Source: JBMFOH01 sp049969715 [NCBI: bacterium]
GTDB taxonomy: Bacteria; DUMJ01
Assembly (NCBI GenBank): GCA_049969715.1
Contig: JBMFOH010000036.1
Location: 1 to 14,436 of the forward strand
DNA: 14,436 bases
Reading direction: 5' to 3'
Positions 1-7,969 of the stretch are shown piece after piece. Positions within the stretch are counted from its first letter, which is position 1, and every line of letters starts with the position of its first letter. The position numbers were made by a program, and so were the translations under genes. The notes under the pieces are model-generated. The model made no database searches, was not told the origin of the DNA, and worked only from the letters and a program-made list of their open reading frames with translations.

Positions 1-108
1 AGGGGGATGAAGTCAGAGGAAGGTTTATTAAATTTTGTATATGTAACTCAGGAGATATGGAGGGATAATGCTAAGGGGGAGATAGATTTGAAGAGTTTAA
101 TAGCATAA
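1..108 (+). CDS. C-terminal end of an unidentified protein (partial)
   Basis: An open frame enters from the left edge and runs 35 codons to a TAA at 106-108. The tail reads GLLNFVYVTQEIWRDNAKG followed by EIDLKSLIA and the stop. Codon choice (AGG for Arg, ATA for Ile) matches the genes downstream. I do not recognise the family from this short tail. The frame may be the end of a real gene transcribed towards the ABC remnant at 178-462. The 69 bases between the two contain no hairpin with a T tract, only a purine-rich AAGAAGATAG repeat-like stretch. Confidence 0.45.
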   Translation, partial: RGMKSEEGLLNFVYVTQEIWRDNAKGEIDLKSLIA

Positions 109-177
109 GAGAAAATCTAAAAGAAGATAGAAGAAGATAGAATAGATCAACCATTTATGCAAGAATCATACAAGAAA

Positions 178-462
178 CTATAGATATTCAGCTTCAGGTG
201 TAAGGAAATCGCTAAACTGAGCCATGTTCATCCTGTAGTATACCCCACCTAGGGCAAGAAGCTCATTATGGGTATTCTTTTCTACCATCCTAACATTTTC
301 TATGACTACTATAGTGTCTGCCTCCCTTATCGTAGATAATCTGTGTGCGATAACAAACGCAGTTCTTCCCGCAAGAAGTCTTCTTAGTGCACTAGGTATA
401 TACCTCTGTAAATATAAGAAAACTGGGTACGCCGAGAGCCTTCTTCTAAGCCATAGATACTA
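178..462 (-). pseudogene. Decayed C-terminal remnant of an ABC exporter ATPase
   Basis: Read on the minus strand, the stretch from about 387 down to the TAG at 178-180 encodes ALRRLLAGRTAFVIAHRLST, then IREADTIVVIENVRMVEKNT and a short tail ending EAEYL. This is the classic C-terminal part of the nucleotide-binding domain of an MsbA/LmrA-type ABC exporter. It includes the H-loop (the His of AHRLST), and the usual ENGRIVEQGTHEELL segment appears as ENVRMVEKNTHNELL. Further upstream a different frame reads KKALGVPSFLIFTEVYT and then a stop, resembling the RALLxxPSFLIxDEATS Walker B region with its acidic pair lost. The match therefore needs a frameshift and carries lesions. No Walker A, Q-loop or signature motif, and no membrane domain, is found; the FIST gene begins where they should lie. 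I infer a 5' deletion followed by decay. The end near 462 is approximate. Confidence 0.8.
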
Positions 463-480
463 TATCAGAATATCAAATAG

Positions 481-510
481 TTGACAATGTATTGATAATA
501 GAGATATCAT
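481..510 (+). promoter_or_regulatory. Putative sigma-A type promoter of the FIST-GGDEF gene
   Basis: A perfect -35 hexamer TTGACA (481-486) is followed after 18 bases by TATCAT (505-510, five of six matches to TATAAT). Transcription would be expected to begin about 7 bases later, at or next to the ATG at 517. The promoter lies just beyond the broken end of the ABC remnant. Assignment is by sequence likeness only. Confidence 0.5.
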
Positions 511-516
511 ACAGGT

Positions 517-2574
517 ATGAGAGTTGGACTAGGTTACAGTGTGTTAAAAGACCCATACCAGGCAGGCAAAGAAGCTGCCAGAGAGGCAGTGCTAGTCTCA
601 GGAGACCCTGTTATTACATTTCTTTTTACTACTTATTACAACGATCCCGAGGCTCTATTCAAAGGAGTAAAGGAGAATGTAAGGAATTCTAAGATAATAG
701 GCGCTTCAAATGAATATATTATTGTATATGACAGGTTGATATCTAAAGGGGTTGGAGTACTATCTATAAGTGGTTCTGAGATCACAGCTGATACATATAC
801 AGAAGAGAATATAGGTGAAGACGCTGTTAGAATGGGTGAACAAGCAGGGAGAACCCTACTAAATAGTGGGATAGATAAAGGGATACTAGTTATTCTCTTT
901 GCTAGGAGAACTATAGATATATATGAATTATTATCTGGGCTGTATAATGTTATAGGCCCATCCTTTAGATATGTGGGAGGAGGTTACGGTAAAGACCCAA
1001 AGAGTAAAGACTTTTACAGTTATACAGATGATGGAATAAGTAAGGGTCCTATAAATATTGCACTTATTGGCGGATTAGAGGCAAATATAACTTTAGGTCA
1101 TGGTTTCAGTAGTATGAAAGATCCTCTTATCATCACAAGGACTTCTGGAAATAGAATCATAGAAATAGATGGGATGCCAGCCAGCGATGTGTATCTTGAA
1201 AGATTGAGTGATAACATAGATAAAGACTTATTCTCTTATATGGTCCTTCATCCCCTAGGTTTTCCAAGTCTAGCAGGGGAATATTTGATACGCGATCCTA
1301 TTAAACTTAACTCCGATAAAAGTATATCTTTCGCCACAAAGATTCATAAAGGTTCAGTAGGTTATATAATGAAGGGAAATGTACATCATCTTATTGAATC
1401 CTCAAGATCCATAGCTAAAAAGGCGGTTAGAGGAATTTCAGGAGAGAGGTTTTCTCTTGTATTTGACTGTATATCTCGATATTCACTTATGGGAGACAGG
1501 TTTAAACTAGAATTAGAAGCAATTAGAGATTCTATAGGATTAGATGTTCCTATGATTGGAATGCTTACTTGGGGCGAAATAGGAGGAGATAGCTCTCCTG
1601 TATTTCATAATAAAACTACAGTAATAGTGGTTGGAGGAAAAAAAGAAGAGCTATTAGAAGATTATAATAATGATAAGGAGGTGGTAACTCCCAGGACCTT
1701 AAATATAGAGTTATCCATCCTCCACGAGATAGCCTCTTTTTCTTTTTCCGGATCTAGGAAGGGTTTTGGTAGAGAGGTGATAGAAAAAACAAAAAGACTT
1801 TTAGGGGTAAAACGCTCTGCACTACTAGAGAAGGTAAAGAAGGGTTATAGATTGTCTGGCTCATGGGGATTTCAGGATGTTAAAGATGTGTTAGAAAATT
1901 CAAGTAAAGAGAGCCCCAATCAATTGTCTTTTCTGCTAGGAGAGGAAGGTAGATTTGGTTTACTCTATCTTGAGAAGGGTACCTCTATAAGCAATAGAGA
2001 AAAACGAATCTATACTATCTTCGCTAGAAGGGTAGAAGATATATTTATGATGATAGATAATATTATAAAGATAAAGCGGACAGAAAGAGCTCTTAGGAAA
2101 TTGGCCCTTAAGGACGAGTTAACTAAACTCTATAACAGAAGAGGATTCTTAACCCTAGGAGAACAGCATCTGAGACTTAGTGAAAGATTAAAGAGAAAGA
2201 GTATACTTCTTTATATAGATGTAGATAACCTAAAGTGGATCAATGATAACCTAGGACATAATGAAGGAGACAAGGTATTAATAGAAGTCTCTTTATTATT
2301 GAAGAGAGCCTTTAGGAAGTCCGATATAATAGCAAGAATAGGTGGCGATGAGTTCGTCGTTTTAGGTTTAGAAACTTCAGATAATAACGAAGAAAAACTA
2401 AAGAAAAGATTAGAAGAAAAGGTTGAGGACTATAATAGAAGAAGACACTTATATAACCTCTCCTTGAGCATTGGGGTAGTTTCTTATGACCCTAGTAACC
2501 CTATCTCTCTTAAGACATTACTAGAGGAAGCAGATAGACAGATGTATTTAGAAAAAAGGAATAGAAAAGGCTAG
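517..2574 (+). CDS. FIST-GAF-GGDEF protein, predicted diguanylate cyclase
   Basis: This 685-residue soluble protein has no signal peptide or membrane segment. Residues 1-220 look like FIST_N (GHGFSS at 194, then ITRTSGNRIIEIDGMPASDV). Residues about 250-375 look like FIST_C (FDCISR, GMLTWGEIGG at 348, HNKT at 364). Residues about 399-510 look like a GAF domain (LSILHEIASF through FGLLYLEKG). Residues 525-685 are a GGDEF domain with DELTKLYNRRGF, IDVDNLKWINDNLGH (567-581) and the full motif GGDEF at 609-613. RKSD at 600-603 lies five residues before the motif, the position of the inhibitory I-site. FIST is known as a sensory domain thought to bind small ligands; GGDEF domains with this motif make cyclic di-GMP from two GTP. 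I infer ligand-controlled c-di-GMP synthesis. The ATG is chosen because FIST homology begins at once; there is no Shine-Dalgarno site. No EAL or HD-GYP partner is in view. Confidence 0.9.
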   Translation: MRVGLGYSVLKDPYQAGKEAAREAVLVSGDPVITFLFTTYYNDPEALFKGVKENVRNSKIIGASNEYIIVYDRLISKGVGVLSISGSEITADTYTEENIGEDAVRMGEQAGRTLLNSGIDKGILVILFARRTIDIYELLSGLYNVIGPSFRYVGGGYGKDPKSKDFYSYTDDGISKGPINIALIGGLEANITLGHGFSSMKDPLIITRTSGNRIIEIDGMPASDVYLERLSDNIDKDLFSYMVLHPLGFPSLAGEYLIRDPIKLNSDKSISFATKIHKGSVGYIMKGNVHHLIESSRSIAKKAVRGISGERFSLVFDCISRYSLMGDRFKLELEAIRDSIGLDVPMIGMLTWGEIGGDSSPVFHNKTTVIVVGGKKEELLEDYNNDKEVVTPRTLNIELSILHEIASFSFSGSRKGFGREVIEKTKRLLGVKRSALLEKVKKGYRLSGSWGFQDVKDVLENSSKESPNQLSFLLGEEGRFGLLYLEKGTSISNREKRIYTIFARRVEDIFMMIDNIIKIKRTERALRKLALKDELTKLYNRRGFLTLGEQHLRLSERLKRKSILLYIDVDNLKWINDNLGHNEGDKVLIEVSLLLKRAFRKSDIIARIGGDEFVVLGLETSDNNEEKLKKRLEEKVEDYNRRRHLYNLSLSIGVVSYDPSNPISLKTLLEEADRQMYLEKRNRKG

Positions 2575-2576
2575 AT

Positions 2577-3509
2577 TCAATAGAAGAGAAAACTCTCGTG
2601 TTTCATAATCTCCCTTGTTATTGATATATCCTTTCTAATCTGCTCTACTAATGCATCTATACTCTTGAATCTTACTTCTGGCCTTAGCCATTCTATTAAG
2701 TTGATCCTCATAAATCTGTCATAAATATCTCCACTAAAATCTAAAAGATGAGTCTCAACTACAGCCATCTGGTCAGCTCTCACTGTAGGTGCAATACCAA
2801 TACTTGTAACCCCTATATACCTTCTTCCATCTTCTATCTCTCCTATAGAGGCATATACCCCAAACCTTGGTATCAGGATACCTTCTGGAGGAAGGATGTT
2901 AGCAGTGGGAAACCCAAGTTCTTTGCCTAACCCCTTTCCTCTAAGAACCCTCCCCTTTATAGAAAATGGTCTTCCTAACATTTCATTGGCATCTTTTATA
3001 TTTCCCTTTTTTAGTTCCTCCCTTATCCTTGAACTACTTATGGGACGATCTTTATACTCTACTGGGGGAACTACCAGCACCTTAAAACCATAAGTTTCTC
3101 CTAGATTTTTCAAGAGATTTACATCTCCTATACGAGCCTTCCCAAATTGGAAATTGTATCCAACTATTATCTCCTTTATATTGAATCTTTTTATCAACTC
3201 TTCTACAAACTCTATAGGAAGTTTCTTAGAAAACTCTTCATTAAACTGAATCAAAACGGTATAGGAATGGGGAAACTTCTCTATAAGTTTTATCCTATCT
3301 TCTAGGTCCATAATAAGACCTATATGGCTCTTTGTGATTACATCAGAAGGATGAGGGTGAAATGTTATCACAACCCCAGGTAATCCTAATGTCAAGGACT
3401 TATCTACAAGCGAATTAAGTATCTTCTGATGTCCCTTATGCACCCCATCGAATACCCCTAACGTTACTATTGTAGGCTTATCTATCTGTATCTCTTCCCA
3501 AATTATCAA
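2577..3509 (-). CDS. ribF: Bifunctional riboflavin kinase / FAD synthetase RibF
   Basis: This enzyme phosphorylates riboflavin to FMN and adenylylates FMN to FAD in the cytoplasm. At 310 residues it has the usual family length. The N-terminal adenylyltransferase half shows GVFDGVHKGH (18-27), HPHP (51-54), VGYNFQFGKAR (116-126, with Asn where Asp is more usual) and ISSSRIR (157-163). The C-terminal kinase half shows GKGLGKELGFPTANI (191-205), YIGVTSIGIAPTV and VETHLLDFSGDIYD. The start is TTG at 3507-3509, supported by GAAAGGA eight bases upstream, inside the last codons of truB, whose TGA lies 2 bases before the start. It is the last gene of the operon; truB-ribF is a common pair. Its TAG faces the stop of the FIST gene across 2 bases, with no terminator hairpin visible between. 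Confidence 0.96.
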   Translation of the reverse strand: MIIWEEIQIDKPTIVTLGVFDGVHKGHQKILNSLVDKSLTLGLPGVVITFHPHPSDVITKSHIGLIMDLEDRIKLIEKFPHSYTVLIQFNEEFSKKLPIEFVEELIKRFNIKEIIVGYNFQFGKARIGDVNLLKNLGETYGFKVLVVPPVEYKDRPISSSRIREELKKGNIKDANEMLGRPFSIKGRVLRGKGLGKELGFPTANILPPEGILIPRFGVYASIGEIEDGRRYIGVTSIGIAPTVRADQMAVVETHLLDFSGDIYDRFMRINLIEWLRPEVRFKSIDALVEQIRKDISITREIMKHESFLFY

Positions 3510-3511
3510 TA

Positions 3512-4384
3512 TCAGTTCCTTTCAGTTACTATTGGGACTAAAATGTCTTGAGAGATATTTCCCACCCCTAAACATTTTCCATCATACCATACCGAAACGA
3601 ACTCTTTCCTAAATGGAAACGGTCTATATAGTTGCACAGACCTTCCAGTTATAAACTGATCCTTTTGGATCTTAGTTATAAGCTCTACTTTTTTTAGTTC
3701 TATATCTTCCAATGGCATAAAGTATCTATCGATTGGGTCCTTTCCCTCAAGGATCCTAGTTATAGGGTATGCCTGAGCCACACTTATATTCCCAACCTTC
3801 ATCCTTATTAGTGAAAACATATGTGCCCCTACTCCCAATCTCTCTCCTACGTCATTACAAAGTGTTCTCACGTATGTTCCTCTATAACAGACCACATCCA
3901 TAGTGATTTTAGGATATCTACCTTCCTCTATATCTAGAACCTTTATCTCTTTTATTGTCACTTTTCTAGGACTTCTAGGAACCTCCTTACCTTCTCTAGC
4001 AATCTCATATAGTTTCTTACCTTTATATCGAATAGTAGAATACATAGGGGGAACCTGAAGTATCTCTCCAACAAAATCCTTCAAGATATCATTCAATCCA
4101 GATAAGCTAGCACCTTCGCTAAACCTAATTGGCATTCCAGCAGCATCTTGCGTATTGGTGGATATTCCGAAGAGAGCCTCTACTCTATAGACACGTTCCT
4201 GACTTGTAAAGTAATCAAAAAGTTTAGTTGCTTCACCAATAGCTATTTGAAGTAATCCTGTAGCTATTGGGTCAAGTACCCCTAGATGTCCAATATGTTC
4301 TATTTTATACTTACGCTTTAACAATTCTACTATTCTAAATGACGTGAGAAGTGGAGGTTTTATTATATTTATAATTCCACTCAA
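3512..4384 (-). CDS. truB: tRNA pseudouridine(55) synthase TruB
   Basis: TruB converts U55 of the T-loop of elongator tRNAs to pseudouridine. The protein is 290 residues, within the normal range. The N-terminal GIINIIKPPLLTSF matches the family's G-hydrophobic-hydrophobic-x-x-xKPxGxTS opening. The catalytic loop reads GHLGVLDPIATGLL with the nucleophile Asp at residue 38; the family usually has GHTGTLDP, so two threonines are replaced. YRGTYVRTLCNDVGERLG (about 164-181) is the RGTYIRSLxxDLG motif. The last ~70 residues (GRSVQLYRP through LGVGNIS) fit the TruB C-terminal/PUA region. The start is TTG at 4382-4384, overlapping the TGA of nrnA as TTGA, so translation is probably coupled. The active site is otherwise complete and I expect a working enzyme. 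Confidence 0.95.
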   Translation of the reverse strand: MSGIINIIKPPLLTSFRIVELLKRKYKIEHIGHLGVLDPIATGLLQIAIGEATKLFDYFTSQERVYRVEALFGISTNTQDAAGMPIRFSEGASLSGLNDILKDFVGEILQVPPMYSTIRYKGKKLYEIAREGKEVPRSPRKVTIKEIKVLDIEEGRYPKITMDVVCYRGTYVRTLCNDVGERLGVGAHMFSLIRMKVGNISVAQAYPITRILEGKDPIDRYFMPLEDIELKKVELITKIQKDQFITGRSVQLYRPFPFRKEFVSVWYDGKCLGVGNISQDILVPIVTERN

Positions 4385-5343
4385 GGTCTTCCTCCTAACA
4401 GGTTCTTTATTTTTTCTATCGTTTCTATAATAATATCCTTGCTGGACTTTGGAAGATCAAAGGCTGCTGCTCCTCTATGCCCTCCTCCTCCTAAAAGACG
4501 AGCTATTGAGCCAACATCTGCATCCTTACTTCTTAAACTAACTCTAAATTTATCCTTATGCTCCTTGACCAAAGCTATAGTATCAACCTCAGAGATTCTC
4601 AATATCATGTCCAAAAGGGAAGAGGTATTGTTCTGAAATATCTTGTCTTCCATAATTTCTAAAGGAATAAACCCCCATGCCAGTCTAGATTCTTTATCTA
4701 TCTTTATCTCCTTCAGTATATCTATATAGATACACATAAGTTCATACGGGATAGAATAAAGTAATCTCATAGCAATATCTCCAGGGAGGATTCCAACATC
4801 AACTATCTTGGAAGCAATATCAAATGTCTCCTTTGTGGTATTGTTATACATAAATCCACCTGTATCTGAGATGAGACCATAGTATAACACGGTAGCTATG
4901 TCTTTATCTAAACTTAGGTCTTTAACTAGATTAAATATAACCTCACTTGTACTAGAGGAGCTTGGTATTACTAGATTTATACTTCCGAAGAATGTATTAT
5001 CTGGATGGTGGTCGATATTCACTATAGTAGACGGTAGGACCTTATATGCATCTCCTATTCTTTCTAGATTACTTGCATCTAGCACGAATGCTATATCTGC
5101 CTCTATTCCTTCCCATTTGTTTTTTATCTCTGTAGCTCCTGGAAGCTTTAAAAATTGATCAGGAATCCTGTCAGATATATATGGATAAACTTCTTTCCCT
5201 AAAAGGACAAGAGCCCTTGAAAGTCCTACTACAGAACCTATTGCATCTCCGTCGGGATATATATGGGAAGTTACAAGGAATCTTCTCTTTTCTTTTATTA
5301 TTTTATTTATCTGAGCTATAGTAGCTAAATCCTCAGCTTTCAT
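4381..5343 (-). CDS. nrnA: DHH/DHHA1 nanoRNase / pAp phosphatase NrnA-like
   Basis: This 320-residue DHH-superfamily phosphoesterase should degrade 2-5-nucleotide RNAs and perhaps dephosphorylate 3'-phosphoadenosine 5'-phosphate, as known for Bacillus NrnA. Metal-binding motifs are all present: SHIYPDGDAIGS (His27, Asp31, Asp33), VLDAS (Asp89), NIDHHPDN (Asp111-His112-His113) and SDTGGFMYNNT (Asp160). The C-terminal DHHA1 nucleotide-binding motif is LLGGGGHRGAAAF (284-295). The ATG at 5341-5343 lies inside the 3' end of rbfA (11-base overlap, ATGAAAGCTGA), and only a weak GAGAAAG lies upstream, so translation probably depends on coupling. The gene sits between rbfA and truB, a usual place for it in Firmicutes-like operons. 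It is not distinguishable from related DHH phosphoesterases by sequence reading alone. Confidence 0.92.
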   Translation of the reverse strand: MKAEDLATIAQINKIIKEKRRFLVTSHIYPDGDAIGSVVGLSRALVLLGKEVYPYISDRIPDQFLKLPGATEIKNKWEGIEADIAFVLDASNLERIGDAYKVLPSTIVNIDHHPDNTFFGSINLVIPSSSSTSEVIFNLVKDLSLDKDIATVLYYGLISDTGGFMYNNTTKETFDIASKIVDVGILPGDIAMRLLYSIPYELMCIYIDILKEIKIDKESRLAWGFIPLEIMEDKIFQNNTSSLLDMILRISEVDTIALVKEHKDKFRVSLRSKDADVGSIARLLGGGGHRGAAAFDLPKSSKDIIIETIEKIKNLLGGRP

Positions 5344-5677
5344 GTGTAACTTTCTCTATATAATTTGCAAGCCATACACCTCTTTCAATAGAGTAATCAA
5401 GCACAAAGGTAATCTCGGGGGTTCTTCTTATATTTAGTCTATGAGCAAGTTCTGTCCTAATGAATCCTGAAGCATTCTTTATAGCCTCAAATGAGTGTTC
5501 TTTTACTTCTTTCTCCCCCATAATACTTATAAAGACTTTGGCATATCTCATATCCTTAGATACATTGACCTCTGTGACAGTGACAAAACCTATCCGTGGG
5601 TCTTTCATTTTGAATATAATATCACTTACCTCTTTCCTTATTAACTCTCCCAATCTTTCTGACCTTAATGGTCTCAT
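5333..5677 (-). CDS. rbfA: Ribosome-binding factor A
   Basis: RbfA is a small single-KH-domain factor that binds the 30S subunit and helps mature the 5' end of 16S rRNA. The 114-residue protein begins MRPLRSERLGELIRKEVSDI, followed by MKDPRIGFVTVTEV and MRYAKVFIS, all family hallmarks. NASGFIR (68-74) is the kinked Ala-x-Gly helix turn typical of the RbfA KH fold, and ELAHRLNIRRTPEITFVLD closes the domain. The ATG at 5675-5677 has a strong GGAGGG about 5 bases upstream. It lies 13 bases downstream of the DUF503 gene, and its last 11 bases overlap nrnA. The position after infB agrees with its role in ribosome biogenesis. Confidence 0.96.
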   Translation of the reverse strand: MRPLRSERLGELIRKEVSDIIFKMKDPRIGFVTVTEVNVSKDMRYAKVFISIMGEKEVKEHSFEAIKNASGFIRTELAHRLNIRRTPEITFVLDYSIERGVWLANYIEKVTHES

Positions 5678-5690
5678 TGTTCCCTCCGTT

Positions 5691-5972
5691 CTAAAAAAGT
5701 TCTATCGAATAATCGACCAGTTCTAACCCATTCTCTTTAGATATATAGTTGATTATATCTGAGAAAACTGTATCTATCTCTTTTCTACCATCCTCTATAC
5801 AGGCAATACCGATAACCGTCTTCTGCCACTTATCTTTATATTCTATCTCAGTTACTGAAGCGTTAAAATTATTTCTCAATCTCTTTATAAGACTTTGAAG
5901 ATATCTCCGTTTATCCTTTAGGCTTAATGCATTTGGTATATAAAGTTCTATCTCACATAATCCTATTACCAT
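5691..5972 (-). CDS. ylxP: DUF503 protein, YlxP-like
   Basis: A 93-residue protein of the DUF503/YlxP family. The opening GLCEIELYIPNALSLKDKRR matches the family's hallmark segment (hydrophobic strand, then SLKxKR), followed by LQSLIKRLRNNFNASVTEIE, also typical. It is predicted to be a small alpha/beta ferredoxin-like protein without membrane segments. Biochemical function is not known to me; the constant position between infB and rbfA suggests a part in ribosome assembly or translation. Start ATG at 5970-5972 comes 2 bases after the infB stop and has no recognisable Shine-Dalgarno site, so it is probably translated by ribosomes finishing infB. Confidence 0.9.
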   Translation of the reverse strand: MVIGLCEIELYIPNALSLKDKRRYLQSLIKRLRNNFNASVTEIEYKDKWQKTVIGIACIEDGRKEIDTVFSDIINYISKENGLELVDYSIELF

Positions 5973-5974
5973 AG

Positions 5975-7969
5975 CTATTCATAAGTATAACTTTCTATAA
6001 TATCCTTTTCCTTATAATCTCCAAATCCTTCTATAAATATTCCGCATTCATACCCAGAGGCAACCTCTCTTACATCCTCTTTAAATCTCTTTAATGAACT
6101 GAGCTTTCCCTCAAAGATTATATTATCCTCTCTTTTTATTCTTATATTACTGTTTCTTACTATCTTACCTTCTATCACATAACATCCAGCAATACTACCA
6201 AGCTTTGACGACCTGAAGACCTGTCTTATCTCTGCTTTTCCAAGAAGGACCTCTTTTTTCTCAGGCTTAAGTAGTCCCTTTAATGCAAGAGTTATGTCGT
6301 CTATAAGATTATAGATTATATCATACGTTTTTATGCTTATATTTTCGTTCTCTGCCAATTTGGCTACTCCAGACTCTAAACCCACGTTAAAGCCTACAAT
6401 CACTGCCTTTGATGCCTTAGCTAAAAGGACATCCCCCTCTGTAATGTTTCCAACTCCTTTTCTCACTAAAGTAAGATTTACCCCCTCTACATTTATACCC
6501 TTTAGAAACTTTTCTAAAGCATCGAGAGAACCCTGAGTGTCTCCCTTTAATATGAGATTTAGAGAGGTTAATTCACCTGACTCTATCCTCACTCTTATAT
6601 TTTCAAGGGAGACTGCTTCTTCCTTCATTATCTCCTCATTCCACTGAGAGACTAATTCTTTAGCTTTTCTCTCATTCTCTACTACCATAAAGTTCCCTCC
6701 AGCAGTAGGAAGTTTAGGGAATCCTACTATCTGTACAGGCATCGATGGAATAGCTTTTTTAATCCGCTCTCCTTTATCATTGAAGAGAGCCCTTACCTTT
6801 CCATAGGTCCCATCTGCAACTACTATATCTCCAACCTTCAATGTACCTTCTATTACTATAGCTATGGCTACAGGACCTTTACCTTTATCAAGTACTGTTT
6901 CTATAATAGTGCCCCTTGCTGGTACTTCATACCTAGCCTTTAACTCCATAATGTCAGCTATCAATAGTACCATCTCTAGAAGTTGTTCTATCCCTATCTT
7001 CTTCTTGGCTGATATAGGAACCATTATAGTATCTCCTCCCCATTCCTCAGGGATAAGTCCTATCTCTGAAAGCTGGGTTTTTACCCTATCTATATTTGCC
7101 TCAGGTTTATCTATCTTGTTAATAGCCACTATAATAGGTACCTCAGCTGCTTTTGCATGGTCTACAGCCTCTATAGTCTGAGGCATAACCCCGTCATCAG
7201 CTGCAACAACTAGGATAGCTATGTCAGTAACCCTTGCTCCTCTTGCCCTTAAAGCGGTGAAAGCCTCATGTCCTGGCGTATCAATAAAGGTAATCTTACG
7301 TCCATCTATCTCTACCTGATATGCTCCTATATGTTGGGTTATTCCACCAGCCTCTGTATCTATTATATTTGTCTTCCTAATAGCATCCAATAGGGTAGTC
7401 TTTCCATGGTCAACGTGGCCTAATACAGTAACAATTGGTGCCCTTGGTTCACCCTCTGTTGGCTGTATTTTAAGTCTGGTAACAAGCTTAGCCCTTTGTG
7501 GTTGGGTGGTATCTACATATATATTGAACCTTTCGGCAAGTTTAAATATGGTTCCCTGGTCTAACTCTTTGTTTATATTAGCCATTATACCCATCCCCAT
7601 AAGGGACATTATAATCTGACTTACAGGGATATTAAATAGTTCTGAAACCTCCCTTACGGTAGCCTTTAAAGGAATCCTAATCCCTTTAGGGGTCTCTTCT
7701 TTCTTTTCCTGCACTTCTGATGTTTCTGCCACCTCTACTCTTTGGGTCTTCGATTTTATCTCTTCCTTTATTTCTTCTTTCGTTTCTTCTTTCACTTTTT
7801 CTTCTCCAATAGTTGGGGCGATAAGACCTTCTATAGTATCAATTATATCTTCGTCGAGTATACTAAGATGTGACCTTACCCTTACCCCTAGGTCCTTTAA
7901 CTTATCTAACAATTCATGGCTATTAATACCAAGCCTCTTAGCTAATTCGTAAACTCTCACGTTTAACAT
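5975..7969 (-). CDS. infB: Translation initiation factor IF-2
   Basis: IF2 is the GTPase that brings fMet-tRNA to the 30S subunit and promotes subunit joining. The product is 664 residues, a short form typical of Gram-positive and deep-branching bacteria. An N-terminal IF2_N module ([20 protein letters not shown]) is followed by a charged Glu/Lys linker (about 56-92) and a second IF2_N module (about 95-155). G-domain motifs are G1 GHVDHGKT (184-191), G3 DTPGHE (230-235) and G4 NKID (284-287). Domains II, III and the C-terminal tRNA-binding domain follow ([23 protein letters not shown] to the end). Start: ATG at 7967-7969 has GAGGAG directly against it, with no spacer. The GTG at 7958-7960 (giving [11 protein letters not shown]) is 9 bases from the same site and may be the real start. 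The gene overlaps ylxR by 23-32 bases. Confidence 0.97.
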   Translation of the reverse strand: MLNVRVYELAKRLGINSHELLDKLKDLGVRVRSHLSILDEDIIDTIEGLIAPTIGEEKVKEETKEEIKEEIKSKTQRVEVAETSEVQEKKEETPKGIRIPLKATVREVSELFNIPVSQIIMSLMGMGIMANINKELDQGTIFKLAERFNIYVDTTQPQRAKLVTRLKIQPTEGEPRAPIVTVLGHVDHGKTTLLDAIRKTNIIDTEAGGITQHIGAYQVEIDGRKITFIDTPGHEAFTALRARGARVTDIAILVVAADDGVMPQTIEAVDHAKAAEVPIIVAINKIDKPEANIDRVKTQLSEIGLIPEEWGGDTIMVPISAKKKIGIEQLLEMVLLIADIMELKARYEVPARGTIIETVLDKGKGPVAIAIVIEGTLKVGDIVVADGTYGKVRALFNDKGERIKKAIPSMPVQIVGFPKLPTAGGNFMVVENERKAKELVSQWNEEIMKEEAVSLENIRVRIESGELTSLNLILKGDTQGSLDALEKFLKGINVEGVNLTLVRKGVGNITEGDVLLAKASKAVIVGFNVGLESGVAKLAENENISIKTYDIIYNLIDDITLALKGLLKPEKKEVLLGKAEIRQVFRSSKLGSIAGCYVIEGKIVRNSNIRIKREDNIIFEGKLSSLKRFKEDVREVASGYECGIFIEGFGDYKEKDIIESYTYE

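Noticed and set aside
109-177. AAGAAGATAG repeated units as a possible direct repeat or CRISPR-like element
   Set aside because: Only two or three imperfect copies of a low-complexity purine stretch are present, without spacers.
302-484. A 60-codon + strand open frame (MTTIVSASLIVDNLC...)
   Set aside because: It is the antisense of the ABC ATPase remnant, whose minus-strand reading (AHRLSTIREAD) is clearly the meaningful one.
492-692. A 66-codon + strand open frame overlapping the FIST gene start
   Set aside because: It is out of frame with a gene whose domain homology begins at 517, and its composition does not resemble a protein family.
2577-2610. GAGAAAACTCTC near the ribF end as a bidirectional terminator
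   Set aside because: The stem is only about four to five AT-rich pairs without a T tract, too weak to call.
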